Part shown: positions 1 to 13,173 of the stretch, in pieces
Position numbering within the stretch: position 1 is the first letter of the stretch
How the letters are laid out: every line of letters begins with the position of its first letter
NCBI RefSeq assembly: GCF_036669915.1
Contig: NC_089313.1
Coordinates: 10,330,511-10,394,510, forward strand
Origin: Pocillopora verrucosa
Taxonomy: Eukaryota; Cnidaria; Anthozoa; Scleractinia; Pocilloporidae
Direction: 5' to 3'
DNA: 64,000 nucleotides
The notes under the pieces: model-generated
The model's input: only the letters and a program-made list of their open reading frames with translations
What the model was told of the DNA's origin: nothing
Databases searched by the model: none
Position numbers and translations under genes: made by a program

Positions 1-95
1 AGTAATTACAACAATCAGTAATTGTCAACCACCAAGAGTTGGGAGTCAATCAATTGATGTTACTGACAGAGACAGTAAAGTTTTGGTTCTTTCAG

Positions 96-2356
96 AAATT
101 CCTTTGTTCCATGTCCTAAATGCCAAAATAACTTTTGGTAATATTGGGGGAGGAGAATGTTCAGTGGAAGGAGTGCATGCAATCAGAGCTGATATACAGG
201 AAACTGGAGAGGATAGTCACACCTCTACTGAGGGGGAGGAACAGCCCCTTGTAGATGGGCTGGCTGCAAGGTGTGTCATAGAATCAACTTGTTTTGATGC
301 TCCAGCAGACTACCGAGAGGTTAATCTGGATCAACCAGTTGGTGAGTAACCTCTTTGCTGGAAGAATGTAAAACATGCATTTTGCAGGTCTTAAAACTGA
401 AAGCTGGTCAATGGATATATAATGTCAGGGAAAAAATTCAGTTGATATGCATGCTTTCATACATCTGTACAGAGGAGGAACCAAATTAACTGTCATAATA
501 TTTCGACAGCTGTGAATACATGAAAGTCATATGTTTGAATTGCAGATAAAGAAGTATGAAAGTGATCTTCACAGTTATGAACACTACTCAAGCATTAGTG
601 AAAAGAAGGCCTGGGAAAAAAAAAATTCAGGCCTGTACGGGATTTGAACCCATGACCTTTGTGATACCTGTGCAGTGCTTTACCAACTGAGCAAACAAGC
701 CAACAACTGATTGCTCTTCTTACTTAAACTTCTTCAAGGTCCATGGCTAGGAACCATTAGCTGGCCTCTAGCCATTAATGGAATATATCTTAACTTTGAC
801 TTTTCAGAAGACCTAATCCACTTAAAATTTTGTTTGGCCATTTAAACATGACCACTAACATTCAGTTTATTCCATAGCTTCCTTTTGTCTCCTTTGTGTA
901 ATCATGTAGCTATTTATACATTGCTTTGGCCCACTTACTCTTAAGCTTTCACAAACACATCAACCAAGAGCTACATTTCTTTTTGCAAACATCAAGGATC
1001 TATTCCATTGGTATCTGGTCAAAACCAGGTGTTCTTCACATCAACTGAGTTGATAATGTAAATTGGCCACTGTAAAGAGTCTCAAAGCTAACATTTCAAG
1101 TGTTAGGCATTCATCAGAGTGAATGACAAAGGGCTAACACTCAAAATGTCAGCTTTAAAACTCTACAGTGGCTAATTTATGTTATCAACTTAGTTGATAA
1201 TACTAAATTACCTAGGTATACTCTCTCACTGATGCAGCACCACTGTTATTCTTTAGAAACTCGCACCCTTTTTTCTTCACATCAGATTGGCAACCATAAT
1301 GCCAAGAACAATGTAGCTCTAGAAATTAGTTTTTCAACTTCATTTTACCCATGCAGACAGCTTAAATCCACAAATTATGACACTGGAGAAAAGAAGGAAG
1401 GATCACAAGTCCCTGGCTAACCTTCCCGCAACAATTGTCATGACATAATGAAATTTAAATTAAAGTGTTTAAAAGGGCCTGACAAAAGAGTCATCTTCCA
1501 TAATAAAGTTAAAATCTAATCTTCCTCAAAAATGGGAATTGAAAATAAAATGTTTAAGAACACTGGAAGCTTGAGCATGTATTGTTTTATAATGACTCAA
1601 AAACTGACAAAACTGTTTCTCTCTCTATGATCTATTAGCTCCTCTTAGAGATGAAGAAGACGAGATGCTACAACTAGTAATACAACAGAGCTTACTTGAA
1701 TATCAACAAGATCCTGCACAGATTGTGACTCTTCAGACTTTACAAGGCAGCCAGCAACAAGAAGATGATGACTTGCAACGGTATTAAATGCATCTTACAC
1801 TGTCTAAAAAAATTCTTGTTCACTATTCCACAAAACCTATTAGTAAAGCCTCTCATCTTCCTCTGGGTTCTGTTGTATTGAGTACATTTATATTCTTGAG
1901 GTGCCTGGAAGATACAGTAATTTACTTACCTAGAATGATAATTTAAACATTAGCAATTATTGTGTGGACTTTTTTGTTCTATCCTTGAGAATGATGGTAT
2001 TAATACTCAGATACTAAGTCTTCCTGATGCAGGTATTAGTAACACCTTGGAACCCTCAGTTAATTTTCCTCCTAAGCTTGTGAATGCATAGTGTGATTTA
2101 TAATTTGGATATTAAGCAATATTTTTCAAACAGTGCAATAAGAGAAAGTATGAGAGAAAGTGGTGTTGAAGAGGGAGAAACCCCACAAGTTCTTCCTGTT
2201 CAAAGACAAGAAGGAGATGGAGTCATTGCCTATGATGAAGACTTGCAGCTGGCTATGGCACTTTCTGAACAGCAGCTGGAGGAAGATGAACGACTTCGAA
2301 AACAGGAAGAAGAAGAGCTGGCTCAAGTCATTCAGCTATCTCTTGCAGAAAATTAA
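96..2356 (+). CDS. ANKRD13: ANKRD13-type ubiquitin-interacting protein, 3' part (three exons)
   Basis: Exons are 96-341, 1639-1780 and 2134-2356 (stop TAA). The phases join cleanly: 1, then 2, then stop. The first visible exon opens after a TTCTTTCAG acceptor and encodes an E-I-P-L-F-H-V-L-N-A-K-I-T-F-G-N block, which is the conserved region following the ankyrin repeats in ANKRD13 proteins. The later exons carry three ubiquitin-interacting motifs: one around EDEMLQLVIQQSLLEY, one around DEDLQLAMALSEQQ, and a C-terminal one ending QVIQLSLAEN. Known ANKRD13A/B/D proteins sit at the plasma membrane and endosomes and bind Lys63-ubiquitinated receptors through these UIMs. The ankyrin repeats and the start codon lie upstream of the window. 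Family assignment is firm; which vertebrate member it matches is not. Confidence 0.85.
630..701 (-). repeat. tRNA-derived SINE head (degenerate tRNA-like)
   Basis: The minus strand folds as a tRNA: seven acceptor pairs (GGCUUGU with ACAGGCC), a D-arm box A (GCTCAGTTGG), and a T-arm with box B GGGTTCAAATCCC. The anticodon arm is poor: stem pairing is lost and position 33 is A, not U. It is followed by A/T-rich sequence in which AGGCCTG recurs as a hairpin (608-636). It lies in an ANKRD13 intron. I read it as a SINE, not a working tRNA gene. Confidence 0.7.
1039..1206. repeat. Palindromic MITE-like element
   Basis: Long imperfect inverted repeat. The left arm runs from TCAACTGAGTTGATAATGTA through AATTGGCCACTGTAAAGAGT, and the right arm mirrors it and ends in TCAACTTAGTTGATAA. 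Each end carries its own small palindrome (ATCAACT.AGTTGAT). It sits in the ANKRD13 intron between 341 and 1639. The structure fits a non-autonomous DNA transposon; the family was not identified. Confidence 0.7.
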
Positions 2357-5300
2357 CTTGTATAGCTTTCAGATCAGGCTATAAAAACTGTAAAACTGTA
2401 TTTTCATTTAATTCTTCAAACTAAAGTGAAGTAGTCGGTATATTTAGTAACTTCTTAAAGTGAAGTTGAAGCTCTTAGATTTTTTGGGAAGTTATTGACT
2501 ATTTATTGTTTATTTTTGAAATGGATTACAACAGCAAAAAAGAAAGAAGGCATTGAAAATGAGTTATAAAATTAGGAAACTACAAAAATTATGAGTATCA
2601 TTAGGTAGTTCTCTTGGCATTTTACATTTTTTTTTTTTTTGATAGCAAGATCGTGCCACGTGTGACTTAACAGTCTTGTGAACAGTGACTTCGTGTATGA
2701 AAAATGGTATTATTTTCAATCTGCTGCATTCATTTTATGTGAAATAACTAATTACTTTGTGTCAAATGACACTTCTTATTCTGTTAGAATCCACACTGTC
2801 TGTATGCTTTTAGAGTTGGAGACTAACTTAAGTTGTATTGACAAGTGCTAGTGTCACCTTAAGGGTCAAACACTGTTTGGTGTCTGCAGTAATATTACTC
2901 AAGAGGCTTCCTATAAGAAGAACATTATCATTAAAAAGAACTTTTCAAATTTTCATTTTTTTTCAAATTTGTTTTGGTTAAGTCAACATAAGTTGGAGAA
3001 CATTTCCTTTTTTGGATTGAATTCATAGTTACTTATACCTAGTATTCTCTACGTAAATTATTCCCCCTAACTATTAATTGTATTTAGTTCTCTTGGAGAC
3101 TGTACAAATTTAGAGTGAAACAAGAGGAAACATTTATATTAATATCAATAACATTTTATTTATCAGACCAGAAGATATTAACATTTTTGTTTTATCATTG
3201 TGTCTGTGCTTCAAAAGTCACCAAAGAGGTGCAGTCATGTTTCTAGTCATGTTGTCCTTTTATGTAGGACTGTTTTTAGGTTTGTTGTTTCAATGTCACA
3301 TTGGATGGTTGGATAATTCCACTTTTTGTTACCAGTCAATTATGCAATAATTCATTTTTTAACCATGAAAGTAAATGGAAAGTTTTATTAGGTGGTCTGG
3401 TGCTAAATAAATAACATTCTTAACCCATGAACAAGTTGTTTCTTTTGTCATAACTATGATTGATGACAGGACCTTTTTCAAAAAATTGCTAAGTTAAAGT
3501 GCAAACACATGAAATATTAGTTTTTAAGATTGGATACAAAAAGGGATGTATTTCCTTCAACTTTAACTTTATGAAAATAGTTATATTCCAATGAACCTTG
3601 TTAAATTGTCTTTACTTATGACTGTAAACTGCATTTGTGTACTATATTTCATGATTTGAGGATACACATTTGTGTGTTTAGTTTGGTGTGTGTTTAAATG
3701 AGGTGAGAATTGAATGAGGTGACATCCTGTGGAGCCTTTTTCATCTGAAAACATGTTCAACACATCAAGTCAATAACATTTTATTTCCTGGGATGCCTGT
3801 GGCGGATCATGTTGAAAACTCACTTGAGTGACATTGTTGTCAGATATATTAGCCACGTACTTGTGCTTCTCACTGAGCTTAAGCTCTGTTTGGTGGGGTT
3901 GCTACCTGGATGAGTGACTGCACATAATATCCTGTGTTGTTGACTTTCTTTTGTTTCAGTTCCTTTTTTCAATTTCATTCCTCTACTTTGAAGAGTCAGT
4001 AGATAATGACTAATGTATTCCATGTTAACACCTCAAGTTGCCATGTTGAAAAGTTGTGGCACATTTGTCTCAAGAATCTTCCATGCAATCTTCCAGTTAA
4101 GTGAACACCTTAAAATTGTTGCTTGTTATTTGAAGTGCTGGGATAGTTGTTAAGAAATGAATATGTCAAATAAGTGATTAACTCACACTTTATTTTACAA
4201 GTTAAGTACAATGTAATATTAATATAATTAAGGAATTGAAACCCGTTATCAAGCACAGCAGAGAACCCGAAAGGAAAAAAAAAATCCATATTTAGAAATA
4301 AAAAAATTGCAAATTTATATATTCTAACATTTCTAGACTTCAAAATGTAATGGTTTCTTTTCTTCAATTAATCTCAAATGAACATGATATACAACTGTGA
4401 ACACTTACTGAACAGTACTTTCACAGTTGTGCAAATTGTGTTATTTCCTGACCTTACAGCTAACTTTTTTCCTTTTCCTGGTAAGTGTTCTAATTCTTAA
4501 TTAATGCCTACAAATATCACTATACAATAAATGCTACTTGATGTAACAAACTATTTCTCAATTTTAAAATGTTCTTTTGAACAACCTTAAATCCATTAAG
4601 GATATTTTAAATATTGATTGACTTTGCATCATCGATGTTTGGTACAGTGAACCATAGGCCCTTTGATGTTCCTCTGTTGGAGGAGACATCTCTACAGCAA
4701 GAAAAACAAATATTGTTTAACATGTATTTAAGTACTACAGACACTGCACCTGGAGATATGGACTTTTCTTGAGGGTTCCCGGAGATATGGACTTCTCTTA
4801 AGGGTTCCCTATACCCCTTTGTGAAACTTAGTCCAGGGAAATATTTGGCCTTTTCAAGCATTGTGCACAACATCCAAAACTTTTTCACATGGACGCAAAA
4901 TTTGAAACAATCAGGTTTCACATAAAATAAAACACAAACTTACAACTTAAAATTTTCTCATTTTAAACCCAGTTTATGATGATAACTTATTCTATTTACA
5001 CAAGACCCATTAATGGTCTGTGTTATGACTTTCTTGATCTGTATGAAGTCCACGTTTTGTCATTACTTAACCAGAGCTATTGGAGAACAATGCGAATGTT
5101 TTCTAAAAACAATGTTTGCGAAATAAATTTATTTCAGCCCTTCATTTACAGGACTCTTAAAAAAAAATTACCCATGAGGACATGAAAAGATCTTATCATC
5201 TTTAATCACAATTATCCCCCAAAAAATTGAAATCATGTTTCACGAGAAAAGAAATTGCCAATCACACTTTGCTTAAAAAGTATAGGGATCCTCTTTTTCT

Positions 5301-6158
5301 GTATTATATCGTGCAACTTCAAGAAAACACTTCTCCCAAATGTCTCAATTGAAGCAGTTAGAACTCTTATTTACTGCTAGACACAAAAAATTGGTTGTTG
5401 GAGGAAATCAAAGTTTTCATTTTTCATACCTCAAACTTGTGGTATGGTGTCAGACTTGCCAGTTTCAATCAATTAGGTGTACCTCAAAGAGTTCTAGAAG
5501 TATTCAATCTCAAGTATATGTTAAGTTAACTATTTACAAAGTGTAAAAACATGACTCTCTTCATTCACTGACCTATTCAGCCTTAGGCTGTAAACAAAAT
5601 CATATATAAACCTAGTATGTACATAAACTAACCAATTATGTCTACTCGTAATCATGGGTGTTAAACCTTTACAGATACTTAAATATCCCTAAAATTGTTT
5701 GTCATGACCATCGCCAGTAATCATAGGATAAGCCCTCTAATGCTGTACACCATGCATTATATTTTATCCAGATCTGATTTAATCTTCTCCAGCTTCTCCT
5801 CCTGTGTAAAAGAAATTAACTCAAATCATTACGGAGTTGTTACTGGAAAGTCAAATGGAAAGAACCAAATTCATGTGACTGTCTAAGGGAATATTCAACA
5901 ACAGAGATTTATCTTAATTTCCTCCCTTACTAATAATTTTGCACTTGATATACATGTTCTGTATCAAAAACTTGAAACAAATGATGAAACTGCTCATGAA
6001 CCTAAATACTATTCATAAAGCAGTACTAGAGCTACAAATGTTTGACACTGATCGAGACACCTATTGATATTCTTCATAACTATGATAGAAAATTGTGTTT
6101 CTATTGTGTATATTTTGTGACCTAAATACATGTTGTTGTTTAATGTTTGTTAAATAGA
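2357..6158. other. Intergenic/3' UTR region between ANKRD13 and VEGF-like gene A
   Basis: About 3.8 kb of AT-rich sequence with no ORF that I can support. The first part is probably ANKRD13 3' UTR, and the sequence next to 6159 is probably the 3' UTR of the minus-strand gene A. The two genes converge here. The only repeat I noted is a short tandem duplication near 4752-4808. Confidence 0.5.
4752..4808. repeat. Short tandem duplication
   Basis: Two adjacent copies of a unit of about 30 bp, GGAGATATGGACTT followed by T/C-TCTT-A/G-AGGGTTCCC, differing at a few positions. No function is apparent. Confidence 0.6.
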
Positions 6159-9015
6159 CTACGAACCTTCATGTCCCTTCCCCTTGCAGCAAGTTTGCTT
6201 AACCTTCTTCAGGATATTTTTTCTCATAGCATACATGATCATTCCAAAAACCAAAGCAAAAGATGCCACACCAATCATCACATAAAATCCAATCTTGTAC
6301 GGCAGAATATCCTCTATTGAAAACAAAGTTAAAATAATTATTAAACCAACTGTACCTGGGTTTTTGTCAGCAGAGGTTCACAAGTTAATAATGGTCATAG
6401 GACTTTGTGTTCCAATTCAATTGGTAATCATACAAGTTATTAACAAAATTGGACAACTGCAAAGCGGGAGTCTGATTTGTTAATCACAAGTATGATTACA
6501 GACAGAATTGGACGACACAAAGTCCATTACCAATAAATCAAAACTATGGCAAATTTTGAGAAAGAAACTAGACATCAGTTTTTCGTTTTTTTCATAAACA
6601 AACAACAGTTAACTCAGCAAAATGTGAGTCAACAGTGCACACATGATGCATTCTGTCAACTTACACAGGCATGATGTGTTAACTGTCCTTTAACTGTCCT
6701 ATTACACTGTCCAATAACAAGCATGATGTGTACACTGCCTGTAAGTGCTCGGGCTTGTGTTAGCCAATCATGTTCAAGAATTTTGTTATCATCTTGATTG
6801 AGGGAAAAACTTCATTTATTCCTACTTTCATTATCTTATAGAGTCATTACCTACCTGTATCAGGTTTCCTCCCAGATGGCAACGGTACAGATTTGCAGAT
6901 ACATTGATCTCCATCTGGAACCTGGCCATTATCCAAATCACAGTCAAGGTTGCATTCACAACCACAACTTGTGTGATTTAGAACCTTAATGATCTTATCT
7001 TTTCCATTTAAGGGATCATGTACTTTAACGTCAATTAATTCTGTGGTTGATGGTATGCAGGGTTTGCGTTCTGGGTTGATGTCATCGCAAGTTCCTGAGC
7101 AGCGGTGCAGTAACACGTGGTATGGTTTGAAACCTCTAGTCTGGTCACCCACCACTACTGGTCTTGGTTTACATAATTGCTCTTGGAGTTGTATTGCAGA
7201 GGCCTGAACTAAAGTGATTGAATTAAAATATTATAATTAACAATTAGTATATTAACTCTTAAACATGGCCAATATATATATTTGAGAATGATACTCAAGG
7301 AAAGAAGAGTGTATGAACAAATGTAAACAAGAGAATAACATAAATAAAGGGTGCTAGTAATAAGAATATTTTAATTCAAACAATAGTACAGGATGGTCTA
7401 TTCAAAAATTGCGATAGAGTCCAGGCATCATAAAAATTAATTATCTCAAAGCTACTATCTAGAGTTGTTTGTTTGTTTGTCATGACTGGTGATATTTTTT
7501 TAATTTTAGTGCCCTTTAAAATTAATATCACAAAGAATTTTGGTAACCTAACTTAGGTTGGGCAAGCGCACTCAGGTTAGTATGCTCTACAACAGCAGCA
7601 TGATGGGAATTAGAGGAAGAAATCACCACAATATTTAACAAGTACATACATTGCAAAGAAAGAAACTATTTTGGGAGTAACACCTCATTTACATGTGTCG
7701 TGAGGCTAACACAATAGACGCTATGCTCATTCAATGACATGTAAATGAGTGGCAGGGTATTCTGCAATTTAACCATATTTGGGAGTAACTGTGCCTTGAG
7801 GAGTCGAGGACTTTGATGAACTTTTAACATATAAAAAGTTACTACTGAACGGAAGAGGGCACGCCAGCCGTATGTAAATTAACTTTGGTGGTTGCAAGGG
7901 AGGAACAAATATTACTTGCTACAAAAATTAATTTCGAAGCGGTGGCCAACATGATTGTTTACATAGTGAAGCCGATCTGACTTAAAGAGTACTCTTAGAT
8001 CTTTCGAGAGTAGAAAATTTGATACCTTTTGGTCTTGATATGTAAGGAGGATGCAATGCCCAAAGCATTTGTTTGAAACGGCTGGGATATCTTTCAATGA
8101 AGGTGTTTTAAGAACCACAAAACAAACGCCAGAGCAACTGTTTTGAACATAAATAAATTTCAACTAAAGGTGGCAAATTCCGCGCATTTTGCGACTTGCA
8201 TTGTTAGTGTAAATCAAAAGTGATTTCGTAAGCACAATCTCTCAGTTTGTGGAAATTAGTGCGAGTCGGCCCACGTTATCGCTACAATTTCGTTGCCACA
8301 TTTAAGATCACGAAACACTGTAATAAATCTCAGTGATCGCGTTTACATCGCACATTTTCGCGGTATTTCCTACACTCCTTCAAAAATGATCAAGGCCGGC
8401 CGCAGGAAACTTGGCCTGCTCTACTCAGAGGCGCAAGGAAGAGACAAATAATTATTCCCTGTGAAAGATCTATCTACAAAATAATACAACTAAAAGTTCT
8501 TCAGAAATGCTATTGATTTCGATCAATCAATCAATCTCAAACACTTTCAAGCGCAATGTTAGATGTTACAAGCTTCTCAAAACACGAAAGGTTTCCTCCG
8601 GAGAGAATCGTACGATCGAGAAACAAAAATTCCTGAGTGGAATAGCTTTCACTTGCACTTTCACTAAGAGAAACCCTTGTCAATTTCACGATACAATTTA
8701 TCGGACGGAAACAGGCTTGACTGAATAGCCAACCAAACTCGAGAAAATTGCAACAGCTCTTGTTGTCAAAGAAGTATCAACTTAACAGATGTTTTAAAAC
8801 CAATATATTTTGTTGAAAGTTTTGTTAGATTTCTATACGAAATTTGAAGAAATCGTTACTCCACCGAGAACAGTTCGTCGCTACACGTGGAAGTTGTAGT
8901 AATTTCCGTAGTAAATTTTTAAACGTGTTTACTCACCTGATGTTAAGGTTAGCTTGGCTACTACGAAGACATACAACCAAGATTTTTGGGACAACGTTAG
9001 ACAATTATTGCACAT
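6159..9015 (-). CDS. VEGF/PDGF-like gene A, membrane-anchored, short form (195 aa)
   Basis: Exons in coding order are 9015-8937, 7208-6855 and 6313-6159, with phases 1 and 1. Exon 1 encodes a signal peptide starting MCNNCLTLSQ. Exon 2 carries the cystine-knot domain: first Cys C39, then the P-Y-H-V-L-L-H-R-C-S-G-T-C block (C63, C67), a Cys in K-P-C-I-P, and N-H-T-S-C-G-C-E-C. This aligns with the VEGF signature around R-C-G-G-C-C and H-N-K-C-E-C, but C51 and C60 of VEGF-A are H and T. Exon 3 encodes a helix at about 152-174 (starting IGFYVMIGVA), then a basic 22-residue tail with C-C ending KGKGHEGS. Unlike genes B-E it has no extra Cys-rich exons, and its knot exon ends in phase 1 so that it joins the TM exon directly. 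Predicted type I surface protein. The function is inferred from domain similarity only. Confidence 0.8.
6388..6536. repeat. Palindromic element in gene A intron
   Basis: Inverted repeat with arms of about 60 bp. The left arm carries GGACTTTGTGT, TCCAATTC and AATCATACAAGT; the right arm carries TGTGATTAACAAAT and GGACTTTGTG in reverse complement. The loop is GCAAAGCGGGAG-like. It looks like a MITE. Confidence 0.6.
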
Positions 9016-12000
9016 GGATGAATCCATTATATTTCTTGCCTCTGTGTAATAAACAAATGACGTTAATAAATTATTTGGTAGAGCAACCGCTAAAGAAGGT
9101 AAGCAATGAATGAAATCAAAATCGTATCACAGGAACTAATATCTTGACTGAATGCCCAACCTACGCTGTCGCCGAGGACCAATCAGTGGACTTGTCATGA
9201 AGTGCACAGGAAATGAAGATAACATCTCATGCTGATCAGTTGAAATACGGCTGGCAATTTCATTTTCACCAGGTTGACTGTTATACTCATTTCATAACTA
9301 GAGAAATTCAGTGGTCATTTTTCGCCAAATTTTCGTTGAAAAGAGGTTGTAAATATTCAGGTTTCCCACGTTCCTCCACAGATTCAATAACCTGATTCTC
9401 AGAAATTCATCTGTGACCTTTCTGCGCTAATGCAATCTAAACAATATGTTAATGTACGTGAAAAACCCAACCCAGATTCCTTTCATCTTCCTGTTTACCT
9501 TTTCCGATTTAAACACATACCTCAAGAACCCCGGGTGTAAAGAAATATCTGTTATCGTAGGGAGACTTTTAATTTACTCCAGCTAATAATGCCTTTTTTG
9601 TCAAAGTCATCACTTCCATGTTTACCAAGCAGAATTGAACGAAGACATGTGGCATTCTCTACCCTTCATCTGCAAGACTTACGCGATGATGCACCTAGCA
9701 AATATCACTAAAATGTAACACGCGGGGTTAAAAAAAAAATGAGTTGCGCTTGAAGGCTGATTTTGTAAGAGCTCTGAAATAGCCTGACTGAGAAGCCAGC
9801 TGAAAGCTGAAGCTGAAAGCCACAGGAAAGAATTTTTCACTTTTAGGAATAAACGAAGTAAAAAAAGCTCTAACATAAAGAGTAAGTCGTGAGGGAACTT
9901 GACTTCCTGTAGTTCACTTTGTTCTTAGAATTCAATCTTCCGTTAGCATGCTATGTGCTTTTTTACCTCCACGTTTCCGGTTGCTTCTGTTTCAGTTGCA
10001 TCTCGAAATATTACCACTACCGAGATCTGTATCATTTTAGGCGAAGGCCCGTTTCATCGCATTTGAACTTGTTGAGTTACTGGATGGTATCTCATATAAT
10101 TTCACTTGACTGAAAATTCCTTAATTGGTCATTTTATTTCGCGGTTTAAGGGTTTTTAATTAATAACCACCGAACAGTGCCTGTTGCGACATGACGTCAC
10201 GTTAGTGATGTAAATGAGAACGATTATGCAAAAGTACTACGGATGTTTTCTGGTAAAAATACAACCACAATATCATATCTTCAAGAGCATAAGTACATCA
10301 TAACTTCAAGTACAAAAGTTATTGAGTTTTTTATTAGCCTTAGTATTGATCTATGATCGCGCAAGAATGACTAAGCCAGTTTTAAAATCGTTGCGTGGCT
10401 GGTTTTAGATTAATGAGAATGGCGTAGTCATTCTCTTCCGATCGTCTTATCAATTCTTGCATGATATCGATAATATACTTATGCATGCATCTGATGAACT
10501 CGCTTGATTCCGTAATCTCATTGATGATTAGTATCAAGATGTCACTTAATAAAGCGTCGTCGGAGGGACAGCAAAATTTCACAACTGAGCACGTGTGAAC
10601 TGGGTCGGTGATATAATGGAAAATGGAATTGCGTAGTCCTTCAGATATCCGCATACAAAGTATTTCCAGCTATTGGAGTTATCAATTTTTTTTTCGAAAA
10701 GTCACCTCTAAAGCGTTATCGAGGACGAGGTTATACAACTTGCTAACAAGGCTGATAATCATTAAAGGTTTGACTTGGAATGCGACACAATTAACGCTAA
10801 AATTATCGCTTAGCAAGTGTTACCTAATTTACATGTTCAATTTCTGACCTCAATAAAAATAATGTTCTTACCTTAGCTAACTTGAAAGATATTTTATAGG
10901 TTTTTTCTTTTTGGTCAAATTCTGATTTGTTGTGAAGCCTTGCCTGGGAGATTTCCTTGCTAGTTTAGTGTTTTTGGTTCTTGTATACGAGTTTAAAATC
11001 GGTGTCGGTTTGATCGTTTATGTAACAACCATATTTCGCGGATCGTTAACTTATATCAATCAATTTACAGAGACGGAATTTCATGAATATCCGTTTTCTC
11101 GTTACGCCTTCATATTTGTCATAAATTTGGAAAAAATGTTGACAAGGAGTGGCATTATGCAAAACCCTAATAACTAACAGTGGCTTATCAAGGCGGCATT
11201 CAGTGGATGAAATACAAAACTCCGTGACGAAATATGTGAACGAAATGGGAAGCTTGCGAGGTTCTAAGGCATTACAGGATCAGTCTTAAGTTTGTATTTG
11301 ATTTACTGAAGTTTCAGGTTCTGTTTCGCCTTCTTATTTATTCTGTTCGGGAGGAATCAATTTTTCTTTTCGCTTGTTTATTCTCTTTTTCTTTTTGTTC
11401 TCTTTCATTGTTCTAGATCATTGTCGGGCGGCCGGAAAAAAACACGCGAGTCCCTAAAACAGAACCCCCGCATGGTTTTCACGCTTAGGTTTATTTTCCT
11501 GTTTTCAATTAGCTTATAATAGGCTTCTTGTGTTAAGCTGTTATCGCTAATTTATTTTTGACTTCCTTGTTGACAGGATTCCCTTGAAATACGGCCGCCC
11601 TACAAAACATTCACGAGGAAAGATTTCTTGAAATTTCAAAAGCAGTTGGACGTGTGTGTAGCCCGTGTAGCCTTTTTAAATGTGAAATTCCTGATTTTTC
11701 ACGAAGGGAAAGTCTCTCTCTAAAAAAAAAAAAGAAAAGAGAATTGTTCCATCACCTGAAATTTATTTTTAGATTTAAGAAAAGCAAAGGAGATAATCCT
11801 TTAATATATACTAGCAAATACGTGTGTGATCATTTTAATCTTTCGTGATCCCTCTTATCGACATGTTTTGGTTGTTTCCGGTTTCTAACCACTGATCACA
11901 AGGTCATATCGATCCGCCTCATGAAGCAAGTACGCTTATCAGTTGAAGGTAATCAGGGATGGTACACATGGCAACGTCTCCTGAGATGGGAGATTCTCTT

Positions 12001-13173
12001 GCTGGGAGGTAAATAGCAATGATGGCATTTTCGCATTTTTATAACCGTTATCTTTATTACTTGTGGCCACGGGAAATTTTCATAATTGGAAAAACAGTGG
12101 AAAAAGATTTATTCACTTGTAATCGCTGTTCTCAACTGGCTATAAAATTTATAATGTACCATTATGATACCAAATAGATATGTTAAAAGGGAAAATAAAT
12201 GGGATAGCGCCTGATTTCCTTCCCGGTTCTTATCCAGTCTCCATCCGATCTCCGTTAAAGCCAGCCTTTTATTTGTAATAATGTTGAATGAACTACAACG
12301 CCCGCTTTAGCCCTAAACCTCTAAGAATCCAGTCATAAATGTTTTTCTCGGTAAAATTCAGTGAAGAACACTTTTCTGTTCTTCTCTTCTATTTTACTGT
12401 ACCGTGATGAACACGAAATACTAACCCCGCCCTCACCCCCTTAGAGATCAGATATTCAGTGTAACTGGTGACTTACATCAGTTTCTTTTTCTTTTTTCTT
12501 AAACAAGGACAGTTAAACAAGTTTTTCAAACGATAACTGCAATTGAAAGCAGCCGAAAAGGGATGATATTAAAAGTGAAAGATTCCTTCCAGGCTTAAAA
12601 AGCTGCTATGCGTATCCGGTCAACTGAATGCCTTAGGGATAGTCAATGGTGCAGATGTATTGACTTTGAAAGAAATTCTCTAGAAATATCTTTTAATCAG
12701 TGGAGGATACTAAGAATAAATAACTAAAGATAGATGAATGAAATAAAATACTTTTCTTTACTTCTTAAAATCTTCTCAACTGAAATAAATATTATTTACT
12801 ATTAATAATCAAAGTTCAGTAGTCTGTAGCTTCTTGTCTTCTTTTCCATATATTATTACTTGCTGATACAAATACATGAAAAAATAAATAAATAAATAAA
12901 TTATTAATAGGTATATAGATAGGAAAATATTTAATACAGCTATAAAGGAGGTCAAACATCTCGAGGGATATATTTTCTACACTTCATCTCACATGTAAGC
13001 AATACGTATATTTAGACATTTATCTCGGAGCCATCGAAAATACTACCGACTGATTGAAATGTTTGATAAAATTGATCTCTGGCTTAAAATATCATTCCAT
13101 GCTTATCCTTGCTTATCTTAAGCAAAGAGATGGACTTCGTCGCAAGATGTTTAAAGATTTCCCGGCATCCAAT
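9016..13173. other. Intergenic region between genes A and B
   Basis: About 4.2 kb. It should hold the promoter of gene A (upstream of 9015 on the minus strand) and the 3' UTR of gene B. I see polypyrimidine runs near 11360-11410 and an (AATA)n microsatellite at about 12878-12903. A 90-codon minus-strand ORF at 10382-10654 has no recognisable motif and I do not call it a gene. Confidence 0.5.
12878..12903. repeat. (AATA)n microsatellite
   Basis: Short run of AAATA/AATA units. Nothing more can be said. Confidence 0.7.

Noticed and set aside
630..701. A working tRNA gene with a GGU anticodon on the minus strand
   Set aside because: The anticodon stem is mispaired and position 33 is not U; the attached tail and hairpin fit a tRNA-derived SINE.
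96..9015. A functional link between ANKRD13 (receptor endocytosis) and the VEGF-like array because they are neighbours
   Set aside because: Gene order alone is not evidence of co-function in animal genomes, and the genes converge instead of sharing a promoter.
10382..10654. A 90-codon minus-strand ORF as a gene
   Set aside because: No recognised motif, no supporting splice sites, and the adjacent sequence in other frames is not clearly coding.
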